DNA of 64,000 bases from Chloroflexota bacterium (GTDB taxonomy: Bacteria > Chloroflexota > Anaerolineae > Aggregatilineales > Phototrophicaceae), in the NCBI GenBank assembly GCA_011523735.1, contig WTGB01000048.1, positions 62,001-126,000 on the forward strand. Reading direction: 5' to 3'. Below, in pieces: positions 43,506 through 51,307 of the stretch (positions are counted from its first letter, which is position 1; each line of letters begins with the position of its first letter). The notes below the pieces were generated by a model. That model saw only the letters and a program-made list of their open reading frames with translations. It was not told where the DNA came from and searched no databases. Made by a program: the position numbers and the translations under genes.

Positions 43506-43545
43506 CGATTCGTTTCACAAAGCATGTTCCTCTTTGGAGAACAAT

Positions 43546-44727
43546 GTGAGCGAAAAGATCGCCCTCGGCTTCTGCAACAATGTCGACTATGAAATCGCCT
43601 GGAATGCCGAAGTACTTGAAGATCTCGTCAACCGATACAAGATCCGCGCTGATGAACTAAGTATCGACGATTATATAAATAGCGAGCGAGACCTCGTTAT
43701 CTCGATTCTGGGCTTCATGAAAGTCTCGGCTGGTAGCGAGCGATTCGTCGCCAACTCCGCACTGATCGAGCGCTTCGCCCGGAAGTTCGACAAGAAAATC
43801 ACGCTGGGCGGAACATCGGTCCGCGCCGCCATTGCCATGCGGGTGCTCGGCTATACCTCGGCGCTTCATCTCATCACCCAGAACGACCATGTGCGCCGGC
43901 TCATTCCCCCGGATAGCCCCTATGTCTGCAGCAATGAGCGCGACAGCGCTTATCCGCATCTTATTGTGCAATTCCCAAAGGATGCCCGAATTCGCGCGGG
44001 TGATATTGATATCCGCACGCGCCAACCCAATCGCCTCATATACCATTGTAATGCCGACAGAATCGCCTTGAAACTGAATGAAGATTTCGCCGATCTGATC
44101 GCGAGCGCGAATGTGCTTCTGATATCTGGCTTTAATGCGATTCAGTCTAAGCGCTTGCTCGCGAACCGGCTGCATACGGTCGCTCACATAATGGAGGCGC
44201 TGCCTGAGGATGCCACGGTATTCTTGGAGGATGGCGCATATTTTGACTCCAGTTTCCGTCAGTTGATTTTCCAAATGCTGGGACGAGAAATCGATATTTT
44301 CAGCCTGAACGAAGACGAGCTGCAGATCAATCTCAAGCGGAGGGTGGCGCTGCGCGATGTGGATGATATTCGTTTGGCGCTGGCGGATTTGCGCCGTTTG
44401 CTGCCCGTTCGCGCCCTCGTCGTGCATACGCAGGATTGGGCGCTGGCTTATGGTGAAGGCGCCGGCCAATACGAAACTGCTCTGAAAGCCGGTGTCACCA
44501 TGGCGACAACACGCTTCCGTTACGGTGATGACTTCACCCTTGATGATTACCGCGGTATTGAATGTAGGAGACCGCTCATTGGGAATGCACGGTTTGCAGA
44601 GAGCATGAATGCTACTGCGGGCGACAAGATTTTCTGCGTACCGGTCGCCGCGGTAGAACAGTCCAATGCGACTACGGTTGGGCTAGGGGATGCCTTCGTT
44701 GGCGGCTTTTTGCCTGCGTTGATTTAG
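43546..44727 (+). CDS. ADP-dependent phosphofructokinase/glucokinase family sugar kinase
   Basis: A 393-residue ribokinase-fold protein. GGTSVRAAIAMRVLGY in the N-terminal half, LLISGFNAIQ and a C-terminal GLGDAFVGGF (with the catalytic Asp of the GXGD anion-hole motif) fit the ADP_PFK_GK family known first from archaea. Such enzymes phosphorylate glucose or fructose-6-phosphate with ADP. I chose GTG 43546 because GGAG is about six bases before it; the TTG at 43534 has none. An ATP-using relative is possible, and the substrate is inferred from its neighbours. Confidence 0.65.
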   Translation: MSEKIALGFCNNVDYEIAWNAEVLEDLVNRYKIRADELSIDDYINSERDLVISILGFMKVSAGSERFVANSALIERFARKFDKKITLGGTSVRAAIAMRVLGYTSALHLITQNDHVRRLIPPDSPYVCSNERDSAYPHLIVQFPKDARIRAGDIDIRTRQPNRLIYHCNADRIALKLNEDFADLIASANVLLISGFNAIQSKRLLANRLHTVAHIMEALPEDATVFLEDGAYFDSSFRQLIFQMLGREIDIFSLNEDELQINLKRRVALRDVDDIRLALADLRRLLPVRALVVHTQDWALAYGEGAGQYETALKAGVTMATTRFRYGDDFTLDDYRGIECRRPLIGNARFAESMNATAGDKIFCVPVAAVEQSNATTVGLGDAFVGGFLPALI

Positions 44728-44736
44728 TAAGTGTTC

Positions 44737-46605
44737 TTATAAGTTCCTGCCTGCTTTGCGGACATCGCCGATGCGCCGCGTGACGCCGAGCGAATCGAGA
44801 TGTTCCAGGACGGCGATTGCGTACTTCCGCGATGTGTCGAACATGTCCCGCAATGTCTTAGCATCGATTTCTCCCTGGGCCTTCACATGCTCTCGAATGT
44901 CGCCGACCATCCGTCGATAGTCATCAGCAGCAAAGGCGATAGTGTCGCTGACCTTGACAAGGATGCGCATGTCCATTAGCGCGCGGACGACCTCTTCGCC
45001 CGCCTGTTGATTCATATCGGAGATGTTCGGAGGTGTGAAAGGCATTGTCGCGAGGCTTTGACGCAATCGGGCCGCCTTCGCCTCTTGCTCGACAGTGAAT
45101 ACAATGGAATGGTCGGACAGCCTTACGAAGTTGCCTTCTGCCGCCAGCCGATCATCGGTCCCCACAGCCCGATCCAGCAAGCTCAACTTTATTCCAAGGC
45201 GGCTGCGCAATTCGACTCGTAACATGCCCAGCCGCAGAGGATTCGCTTGATGGAAGATACTCAATTCGGCAATGATAGCGTGTAGGACGGATTGCCAGGA
45301 TTCAACTGCCCAATAGGTGTTGGCATCGAATGCAACGAGCAGGTCTTCGCTCAATGCTTCTGTCAGCGCTGACGACAACTCTTCATCGCTGTATCCCAGC
45401 TTTTTTTGCAAGTCAGCAAGTTTGTAGGGTTCGTCGCCGATTGCCGCTAAGGCTAGTCCTTCCCCCGGTGAGCCGTGAAGGCGTGTGTCCAGGTCGCTTA
45501 TAATCTCTGGCTGAAAGCGCTTGTGTCGCCGGCCCGGACGCGCGTTGACGATCAATCCACCGCCGATGGTTTCTGCTGGCGAAGGATAGCGCAGGATGAA
45601 GCGCTCCCCCCGTGTTAAGGGCAAGGCATCGCGCAGCCGCAGTTGCAGCCAGCCGGACTCGCCCGCCGTCATGGTCTCTTTGTCAAGGAGGCGAACATTA
45701 GCGATCGATTCGGCAGCGCCGCAGAAGACTTTGACTTCGGCGTTGTGCTTGAGCGGGCGATCAATGTCTGCCAACTGGCTGAAATGAACATCGGCGAGCA
45801 GGGTGGGGTGAATCTGTCCGGGGTATGTAAGCACATCGCCACGCTGAATTTCTCCGCCGCTGATGCCAGTGATATTTACTGCCACGCGGTTCCCCGGTGA
45901 AGCTGTCCGCACATCTCGTTTGTAGCTCTGCAACCCTCGGATTCGACCGATGCGACCGGCGGGCTGCAGCTCGATATTATCGCCAACAGAAATCGTTCCG
46001 CCCGAGAGCGTGCCTGTGACAACCGTACCAAATCCGCTTACGACAAAGACTCGATCCACTGGTAGGCGGGGGTGATGATAATTGACGCGCTGTGGCAAAT
46101 CCTTAAGCATAGTCTGAAGCATGCTCAGCAGATCATCCAATCCGACGCCGCTATGTGCCGAGACCGCAACGATCGGCGTTTCGTCGAATTGATGCGCTGC
46201 GAGCAAGTCCTCGATTTCCATCTTGACTAACTCGATCCACTCCGGGTCATCGACTAAGTCGATCTTGCTAAGCACAACGAGAAGATTCTTAATGTCTAGC
46301 AAGTTAAGAATGGAGAGATGTTCTCGTGTCTGTGGCATGATGCCTTCGTCCGCGGCAACGACAAGCAGTGCGGCATCTATGCCGCCCACACCGGCCAGCA
46401 TGTTCTCGATGAAATCGCGATGGCCAGGTACGTCGACGATGCCTATGGTTTCGCCCGCTGGCAGGTCAATCCAAGCAAAACCCAGATCGATGGTCATTTG
46501 GCGGCTTTGCTCCTCCGCCAGCCGGTCCGGATTTATGCCGCTTAATCTTTCAACCAAGGTGGATTTGCCGTGGTCTACATGCCCGGCAGTCCCAATGACG
46601 CGCAT
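44737..46605 (-). CDS. selB: selenocysteine-specific elongation factor SelB
   Basis: A 622-residue GTPase. The G1 motif GTAGHVDHGKSTLVERL, G2 MTIDLGFAW, G3 DVPGHRDFIENML and NKxD-type region (VVLSKIDLVDDPEW) are all present. The central EF-Tu-like domains follow (VDRVFVVSGFGTVVTGTLSGG). The C-terminal 250 residues are winged-helix repeats that bind the SECIS RNA (for example ITKT-like regions are replaced here by DAKTLRDMFDTSRKYAIAVL). It brings Sec-tRNA to UGA codons. selA, selD and tRNA-Sec are not in this window. The gene follows the coiled-coil gene by three bases, and the two are likely co-transcribed. Confidence 0.93.
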   Translation of the reverse strand: MRVIGTAGHVDHGKSTLVERLSGINPDRLAEEQSRQMTIDLGFAWIDLPAGETIGIVDVPGHRDFIENMLAGVGGIDAALLVVAADEGIMPQTREHLSILNLLDIKNLLVVLSKIDLVDDPEWIELVKMEIEDLLAAHQFDETPIVAVSAHSGVGLDDLLSMLQTMLKDLPQRVNYHHPRLPVDRVFVVSGFGTVVTGTLSGGTISVGDNIELQPAGRIGRIRGLQSYKRDVRTASPGNRVAVNITGISGGEIQRGDVLTYPGQIHPTLLADVHFSQLADIDRPLKHNAEVKVFCGAAESIANVRLLDKETMTAGESGWLQLRLRDALPLTRGERFILRYPSPAETIGGGLIVNARPGRRHKRFQPEIISDLDTRLHGSPGEGLALAAIGDEPYKLADLQKKLGYSDEELSSALTEALSEDLLVAFDANTYWAVESWQSVLHAIIAELSIFHQANPLRLGMLRVELRSRLGIKLSLLDRAVGTDDRLAAEGNFVRLSDHSIVFTVEQEAKAARLRQSLATMPFTPPNISDMNQQAGEEVVRALMDMRILVKVSDTIAFAADDYRRMVGDIREHVKAQGEIDAKTLRDMFDTSRKYAIAVLEHLDSLGVTRRIGDVRKAGRNL

Positions 46606-46608
46606 GGA

Positions 46609-47832
46609 TTATGTACTGCTGAGCCGGCTGGCAGGCTGTCGATTGTTGGCAAATACGCCATCGGCCGCATCGCTGGTATCAAATTCGTGCAGCATAGCTT
46701 GGTAGCGCTCACGATAGAGTTCGGCGCGCGCGCGCTCGAGCAGCCAGAGCCGGTCGATATGGCTCTGCAAGCCTGGCAAGAGACTTTCGATTTTGTCGAC
46801 TCTTTTGATAAACACTTCGAATTCTTTGTCGTGATTGCGCCAGACCTCATCGCTGGAAAGGGTCAACTGTTTCCAGCGCTTCTGGTCTTCATCACGCCAG
46901 TCGTTCCATTCCTCTCGGAACCGTTCCTCGCTGAGGCGTTGCATCTCTGAGGCTTCGCTGATGCGACGCTCAAGGCGGTCGCCGATGCGGTTGAAATCGT
47001 CGATGATGCGCTTCATCTCGCGGTAGGCTTGCGCCCAGACCTCGAAGCGTTCAATATTCTTCTGTAATTCTTCATCATGGATGCCGAAGCGCTTGGTCAA
47101 GTCCTGCAACTGCTGATCGCGCTGCTGCATAAGCAACTGCTGCTGATCAATGAATTGCTGAATCTGTTCACGGCGCTCGCGGTCGACATTCGTTGCGTCT
47201 TGCAGTCTTCGTTCATTACGGACCGCCAATTCCTCGATAAGCGCCAGCTTGGGTTGTACGCCGTCAACAGATTTCTTGTATTCCGGCAGTTCGGTTTCGA
47301 TCTCGGCCAATCGGCGAGCGTCTGATCGGCGCTGTTCCTCGAGGAAAGCCAAGCGGCGGTCGGGTCCCTCCAACTTTTTGCTCAAATCATCGATTTCCTG
47401 GTTGAGCAAGCGCATGGCGTTGGTCAAGCGGTCGCCCTCGGTTTGCAGGTCGCTGATATTTGCCAACTGCCTTTCGAGCCGCTCCGCTTTTTCCGACAGT
47501 TCACGAAGCGCGCGTTGGGAGTTCTCTCGCTGCAATTCCATGCGCCGTTCCGCTTCGCGCTCAGCTGTGAGGCGGCGCGCCTCGGCATTTTCGAGCATTT
47601 GCTCCGCTTCTTGCCGCATTTGGTCCAGAATATCCCGTTCTTTGGCCGCTGGCATGACCTCCTGCTTCATCACGGCTTGATCAGATTCCACCGCGTTGAC
47701 ACGGCGCTGCATTGAGTCCATGGAACCGGTCTGTTGAGCAAGACGTTCTTCGAGGGCAGCAATATGCGCTTTATCACGGCGGCGCTCTTCGTCAAGCCAT
47801 TCGATCATGCTGGCGATTTGATTGATCTCCAC
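46609..47832 (-). CDS. coiled-coil protein, function unknown
   Basis: A 407-residue, charged, largely helical protein with long heptad-rich stretches (for example residues 20-330, ERRRDKAHIAALEERLAQ and onward). There is no signal peptide, no transmembrane segment and no domain I recognise. I chose GTG 47832, which has GGAG about nine bases before it. An ATG at 47886 lies inside a TATAAT sequence and is more likely the -10 box of its promoter (minus strand, 47890-47885). It directly precedes selB. Coupling to selenoprotein synthesis is possible but not shown. Confidence 0.75.
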   Translation of the reverse strand: MEINQIASMIEWLDEERRRDKAHIAALEERLAQQTGSMDSMQRRVNAVESDQAVMKQEVMPAAKERDILDQMRQEAEQMLENAEARRLTAEREAERRMELQRENSQRALRELSEKAERLERQLANISDLQTEGDRLTNAMRLLNQEIDDLSKKLEGPDRRLAFLEEQRRSDARRLAEIETELPEYKKSVDGVQPKLALIEELAVRNERRLQDATNVDRERREQIQQFIDQQQLLMQQRDQQLQDLTKRFGIHDEELQKNIERFEVWAQAYREMKRIIDDFNRIGDRLERRISEASEMQRLSEERFREEWNDWRDEDQKRWKQLTLSSDEVWRNHDKEFEVFIKRVDKIESLLPGLQSHIDRLWLLERARAELYRERYQAMLHEFDTSDAADGVFANNRQPASRLSST

Positions 47833-47973
47833 AGCGACAACTCCGGACGCCACAGCCACGTGACACAAGCTACGGATTGCAATCATTATAGCACACTACC
47901 GCTTCAATCACCTTAAAAGGCTTGTTCGATACTCTGGCGAGCTGGCCGGGAGCGGGTTAGATAAATAGGTGGC

Positions 47974-47996
47974 TTATCGATAAGTGATTATCGATA
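47974..47996. repeat. TTATCGATA direct repeat with palindromic core
   Basis: TTATCGATAA (47974-47983) is palindromic, and TTATCGATA recurs at 47988-47996, one and a half turns away. The pair lies upstream of the coiled-coil gene and might be an operator, with no known factor. Confidence 0.3.
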
Positions 47997-48320
47997 GACG
48001 GAATATTTTTTCCATCACAAGGGCAGGATTTGGTGATAATTTCTCGTTATGGTCGGCGAGGATTGTCGAGTCAGGAGCGCCTCCGTCGGTTTTGTGACCG
48101 CAGAAAATGTTTTTTGGCAATCTGGCAATTTGGGGAGCGGCGCGATTCTGTTGTTAATATGCACTTGTGATCAGGATACCAAAGATTGAGATGGAATGGG
48201 CGACCAAATGAGCGCGTATGATTAGTTTATTCCTATTCATTTGGACGGGGCGAAGGAGGGCGAAGTTGGAAGCCAAGATACAAGTATCGGACGAGTCTTT
48301 AATGGGCTGGAAGTCTCCGG
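47997..48320. other. AT-richer intergenic stretch without a convincing gene
   Basis: This stretch separates the coiled-coil/selB unit and the his operon. A minus-strand frame of 81 codons (48154-48399) has a hydrophobic start but no ribosome-binding site, and the his promoter runs through it. I see no tRNA or riboswitch. Confidence 0.5.
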
Positions 48321-48349
48321 TTGACAGGTGAAAGGCGGCTGAGTACACT
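48321..48349 (+). promoter_or_regulatory. promoter of the his operon leader
   Basis: A perfect TTGACA (48321-48326) and TACACT (48344-48349) are exactly 17 bases apart. Transcription would begin near 48356, about 170 bases before hisH. Confidence 0.7.
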
Positions 48350-48378
48350 GCAATCAATATACCACTGAGAATAATCCA

Positions 48379-48438
48379 ATGAAGATTTGCTTTCATCATC
48401 AGTGTATAGTCCCGAAACGAGCGTGGCGCAACACATAG
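48379..48438 (+). CDS. possible his leader peptide
   Basis: A 19-codon open frame starts at ATG 48379 and reads MKICFHHQCIV at its start, with two adjacent histidine codons (48394-48399), ending TAG 48436-48438. It lies between the promoter and a terminator-like hairpin. GAGAAT is a weak ribosome-binding site. Only two histidines is fewer than in classic his leaders. Confidence 0.35.
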   Translation: MKICFHHQCIVPKRAWRNT

Positions 48439-48466
48439 TCTTTTGCTTGCTCACTGAATTACTGCT

Positions 48467-48491
48467 GCCTCGCCAAGACGCGGGGCTTTTT
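48467..48491 (+). terminator. leader terminator upstream of hisH
   Basis: GCCTCG (48467-48472) pairs with CGGGGC (48481-48486), followed by TTTTT. CGCCAA (48471-48476) can instead pair with TTGGCG (48494-48499), so the two structures are mutually exclusive, as in attenuators. Confidence 0.5.
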
Positions 48492-48525
48492 CTTTGGCGG
48501 TCTTTTGACCTAGGGGAGAGGATGT

Positions 48526-49134
48526 ATGCTTGCGGTCATTGATTACGGCGCTGGCAACCTGCGTAGCGTTTTGCATGCGCTGAAACATCTCAATGCGCGC
48601 GATCTGCAGCTCGTGCAGCGACCGGAGCAATTGCGCGGAGCCAGCAAGATCATCTTGCCCGGCGTCGGCGCGTTTGGCGCGGGCATGGCGCAGATGCGGA
48701 AGCAAGAGTTGGTCGCGCCACTAAAGGCGGCGCTAGCGGCCGGCACGCCGTATCTCGGCATCTGTGTTGGCATGCAGATGCTTTATGAAATCGGCGAGGA
48801 AATGGGTGAGCACGAAGGCCTGGGAATCCTCGGCGGCAGAGTCCTGCGCTTTCCACATTTTACCGATCGCAAGGTGCCGCATATGGGCTGGAATCAGCTC
48901 AACATCAAGCTTCGGTCTGATTTATTTCGTGGTTTGGATGAGCGCAGTTATGTTTACTTTGTACACAGCTACTACTGCGCGCCCACGGACCCCGACAGCG
49001 TCGCGGCGTCGGTCGATTATGGCATTGATTACGCTGCTGCCATCCAACGGGACAATATCTTCGGTGTGCAATTTCATCCGGAGAAGAGCCAGAGTATCGG
49101 ATTGAGAATCCTGGCGAATTTCTTAAGCCTTTAG
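48526..49134 (+). CDS. hisH: imidazole glycerol phosphate synthase, glutaminase subunit
   Basis: A 202-residue class I glutamine amidotransferase. The nucleophile is Cys80 (YLGICVGMQMLY), with His184 and Glu186 in GVQFHPEKS completing the triad. It supplies ammonia to HisF for histidine and AICAR formation. GGGGAGAGG lies just before the ATG. It begins hisH-hisA-hisF-hisI-hisE; the other his genes are not in this window. A terminator-like hairpin lies 35 bases upstream. Confidence 0.97.
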   Translation: MLAVIDYGAGNLRSVLHALKHLNARDLQLVQRPEQLRGASKIILPGVGAFGAGMAQMRKQELVAPLKAALAAGTPYLGICVGMQMLYEIGEEMGEHEGLGILGGRVLRFPHFTDRKVPHMGWNQLNIKLRSDLFRGLDERSYVYFVHSYYCAPTDPDSVAASVDYGIDYAAAIQRDNIFGVQFHPEKSQSIGLRILANFLSL

Positions 49135-49142
49135 GAGTGTCG

Positions 49143-49865
49143 ATGATTATCTATCCAGCAATTGACCTGCGCCAAGGCAAAGTCGTCCGGCTGCGAGAAG
49201 GTGACCCACAGCAGCAGACGATTTTTAGCGACGATCCGATTTCGACAGCGCAAGAGTGGATTGATCAAGGCGCGCGCTGGGTTCACATGGTCAACTTGGA
49301 CGGTGCATTTTCTGAGGCGAATGACAACCTGCACATTCTTGAAGCTGTCGCCGCTTTAGACGTGAAGATTCAGTTCACCGGTGGCCTGCGCGATATAGCT
49401 GCGCTGCGCAGCGCGCGAGACGCGGGCGCGGACCGGTTGGCTATCGGTACTATGGCGGTACGCGACCCTGCGTCCGTACACAAAGTGATAGAGCTGTTTG
49501 GAGTTGAGGGAATTTGCGTAGCGCTCGATGCCAGGGACGGGAAAGTCGTTACCCATGGCTGGACAGCGCTGTCGGATTATAGTCCCATCGCGCTCGGAAC
49601 TCGCCTGCACGAAATGGGCGCCCGGCATGCGCTATACACCGATGTCAAACGCGATGGCGGTTTGTCCGGTGTCAACATCGCCGATACAGTAGCCTTGGCG
49701 AAGCAGACCGGCTTGCGGGTTATCGCATCAGGCGGGCTCAATAATCTGTCCGATATTGTAGAACTCGCGGAAAGCAAGGCGGTCGCGGGCGCAGTTATTG
49801 GCATGGCGCTTTATCAGGGCAAATTCACGCTTGCGGAGGCGCTCGCAGCGGCGCGGGGAGGCTGA
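49143..49865 (+). CDS. hisA: phosphoribosylformimino-AICAR ribotide isomerase
   Basis: A 240-residue TIM-barrel enzyme that isomerises ProFAR to PRFAR. The catalytic Asp8 ([15 protein letters not shown]) and the second acidic site in [24 protein letters not shown] (split positions near 150-180) are present. AGGAG lies five bases before ATG 49143, which I prefer to the GTG at 49137. It follows hisH by eight bases and precedes hisF by two. Confidence 0.96.
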   Translation: MIIYPAIDLRQGKVVRLREGDPQQQTIFSDDPISTAQEWIDQGARWVHMVNLDGAFSEANDNLHILEAVAALDVKIQFTGGLRDIAALRSARDAGADRLAIGTMAVRDPASVHKVIELFGVEGICVALDARDGKVVTHGWTALSDYSPIALGTRLHEMGARHALYTDVKRDGGLSGVNIADTVALAKQTGLRVIASGGLNNLSDIVELAESKAVAGAVIGMALYQGKFTLAEALAAARGG

Positions 49866-49867
49866 CT

Positions 49868-50650
49868 ATGCTGGCGAAAAGAATCATTCCATGTTTGGAT
49901 GTAATGGACGGGCGCGTCGTAAAGGGCGTGAACTTTGTCAATCTGCGCGATGCCGGCGACCCGGTCGAACAGGCAATTGCTTATGACCGCGAGGGGGCGG
50001 ACGAATTGGTGTTTCTCGATATCACCGCTTCACACGAAGCGCGAGCAACCGTACTTGAAATGGTGCGGCAGGTGGCAGACAGCATATTCATTCCCTTCTG
50101 CGTTGGCGGCGGGATACGCACAATTGACGACATCCGCGATACTTTGCTGGCCGGCGCCGATAAAGTCTCAATCAATAGCGCTGCGGTCCGAGATCCAGAG
50201 CTTATAACCGTCGGCGCTTGGGGCTTCGGCAGTCAGTGTATCGTGGTGGCGATTGACCCTCGCCGCGTCGACGGCAAATGGGTCGTGCATATCAATGGGG
50301 GGCGCATCCCTACAGAGAAGGAAGCGGTGCCTTGGGCAAGGGAAGTTGAAGATCGCGGCGCTGGCGAGATTTTGCTTACAAGCATGGACAAGGACGGCAC
50401 GAAATCCGGCTATGACATCGAGATGCTGCAAGCGGTGGACCAGGCTGTATCAATCCCGGTGATTGCCTCTGGCGGCGCCGGGACGAAGCAGCATTTTGTC
50501 GAAGCCTTAACGGAAGGCCGGGCGGATGCCGCCTTGGCTGCAAGCCTGTTTCACTTCAGCGAATTGCGTATAGGAGATCTGAAGCAGTATCTGCATGAAG
50601 CAGGCGTCCCGGTGCGCCTGAGTGGCTGGGAGGCTCTCGATGAAACTTGA
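49868..50650 (+). CDS. hisF: imidazole glycerol phosphate synthase, cyclase subunit
   Basis: A 260-residue TIM-barrel cyclase. Catalytic Asp11 is in [18 protein letters not shown], and [14 protein letters not shown] contains the second Asp near 130. With HisH it forms imidazole glycerol phosphate. GGGGAGG precedes the ATG. Its 3' end overlaps the hisI start by eleven bases. Confidence 0.97.
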   Translation: MLAKRIIPCLDVMDGRVVKGVNFVNLRDAGDPVEQAIAYDREGADELVFLDITASHEARATVLEMVRQVADSIFIPFCVGGGIRTIDDIRDTLLAGADKVSINSAAVRDPELITVGAWGFGSQCIVVAIDPRRVDGKWVVHINGGRIPTEKEAVPWAREVEDRGAGEILLTSMDKDGTKSGYDIEMLQAVDQAVSIPVIASGGAGTKQHFVEALTEGRADAALAASLFHFSELRIGDLKQYLHEAGVPVRLSGWEALDET

Positions 50651-50999
50651 TGCCGATTTGCTGGCTGCTTTCAAATGGAATGAACAAGATCTCATCCCCG
50701 CGATCGTTCAAGATGCGGGGACGCGCGAGGTATTGATGATGGCTTATATGAATGCCGCGTCGCTGCAGCGCACCCTAGACTTGGGCGAGGCGGTCTTCTG
50801 GAGCCGGCGGCGTCAGGAACTTTGGCATAAAGGCGCGACCTCGGGCAACACCCAGTGCGTGGTCGAGATACGTGTTGACTGCGATGCGGATACGCTATTG
50901 CTCTTGGTGGAGCCAGCCGGGCCAGCCTGCCATACTTTCGAGCATTCTTGTTTCTTCCGCAATCTGGAAGAATTCGCCGCTGAACCGCAGCGTTTCTGA
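50640..50999 (+). CDS. hisI: phosphoribosyl-AMP cyclohydrolase
   Basis: A 119-residue enzyme of the third step in histidine synthesis. The metal-binding part is [20 protein letters not shown], and the region [21 protein letters not shown] is typical. GGGAGG lies just before ATG 50640, inside hisF. In many bacteria it is fused to HisE; here the two are separate, 14 bases apart. Confidence 0.96.
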   Translation: MKLDADLLAAFKWNEQDLIPAIVQDAGTREVLMMAYMNAASLQRTLDLGEAVFWSRRRQELWHKGATSGNTQCVVEIRVDCDADTLLLLVEPAGPACHTFEHSCFFRNLEEFAAEPQRF

Positions 51000-51013
51000 G
51001 TCAGGAGCTACGT

Positions 51014-51304
51014 ATGGCCGATATGCTCGATACCTTGGAAGCGATCATTCAAGACCGGCGGAGGAATCCGCAAGCTGGCAGCTATACATCGATGCTATTT
51101 GACGCAGGACGCCACAGGCTCGCCCAGAAAGTGGGCGAAGAAGCTGTGGAGGTCATTGTGGCAGCTTTAAGCCAAGGACCTGAGGAACAGATTGAAGAAT
51201 TGGCAGACCTCTTCTATCACGTTCTTGTGCTCATGGCAGACCTGGATCTGACGCTTGATGACTTGAGGCGGCGCTTGGGCGAGCGTCACCAACCGCAGGC
51301 ATAG
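51014..51304 (+). CDS. hisE: phosphoribosyl-ATP pyrophosphatase
   Basis: A 96-residue helical MazG-like enzyme that hydrolyses PR-ATP to PR-AMP. The motif region QKVGEEAVEVIVAAL and EQIEELADLFYHVLVLMAD carries the metal-binding Glu and Asp residues. CAGGAG precedes the ATG. It ends the his run and is convergent with the DsbA-like gene, three bases apart. Confidence 0.96.
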   Translation: MADMLDTLEAIIQDRRRNPQAGSYTSMLFDAGRHRLAQKVGEEAVEVIVAALSQGPEEQIEELADLFYHVLVLMADLDLTLDDLRRRLGERHQPQA

Positions 51305-51307
51305 TCT

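Noticed and set aside
44737-46605. General EF-Tu-like GTPase instead of SelB
   Set aside because: The long winged-helix C terminus and SelB-type G-domain motifs favour SelB, although tRNA-Sec is not in the window.
47833-47886. Upstream ATG start for the coiled-coil protein
   Set aside because: The ATG overlaps a TATAAT box, and GGAG points to GTG 47832.
48154-48399. Minus-strand 81-codon frame with hydrophobic start
   Set aside because: It has no ribosome-binding site, no family match, and the strong his promoter lies within it on the other strand.
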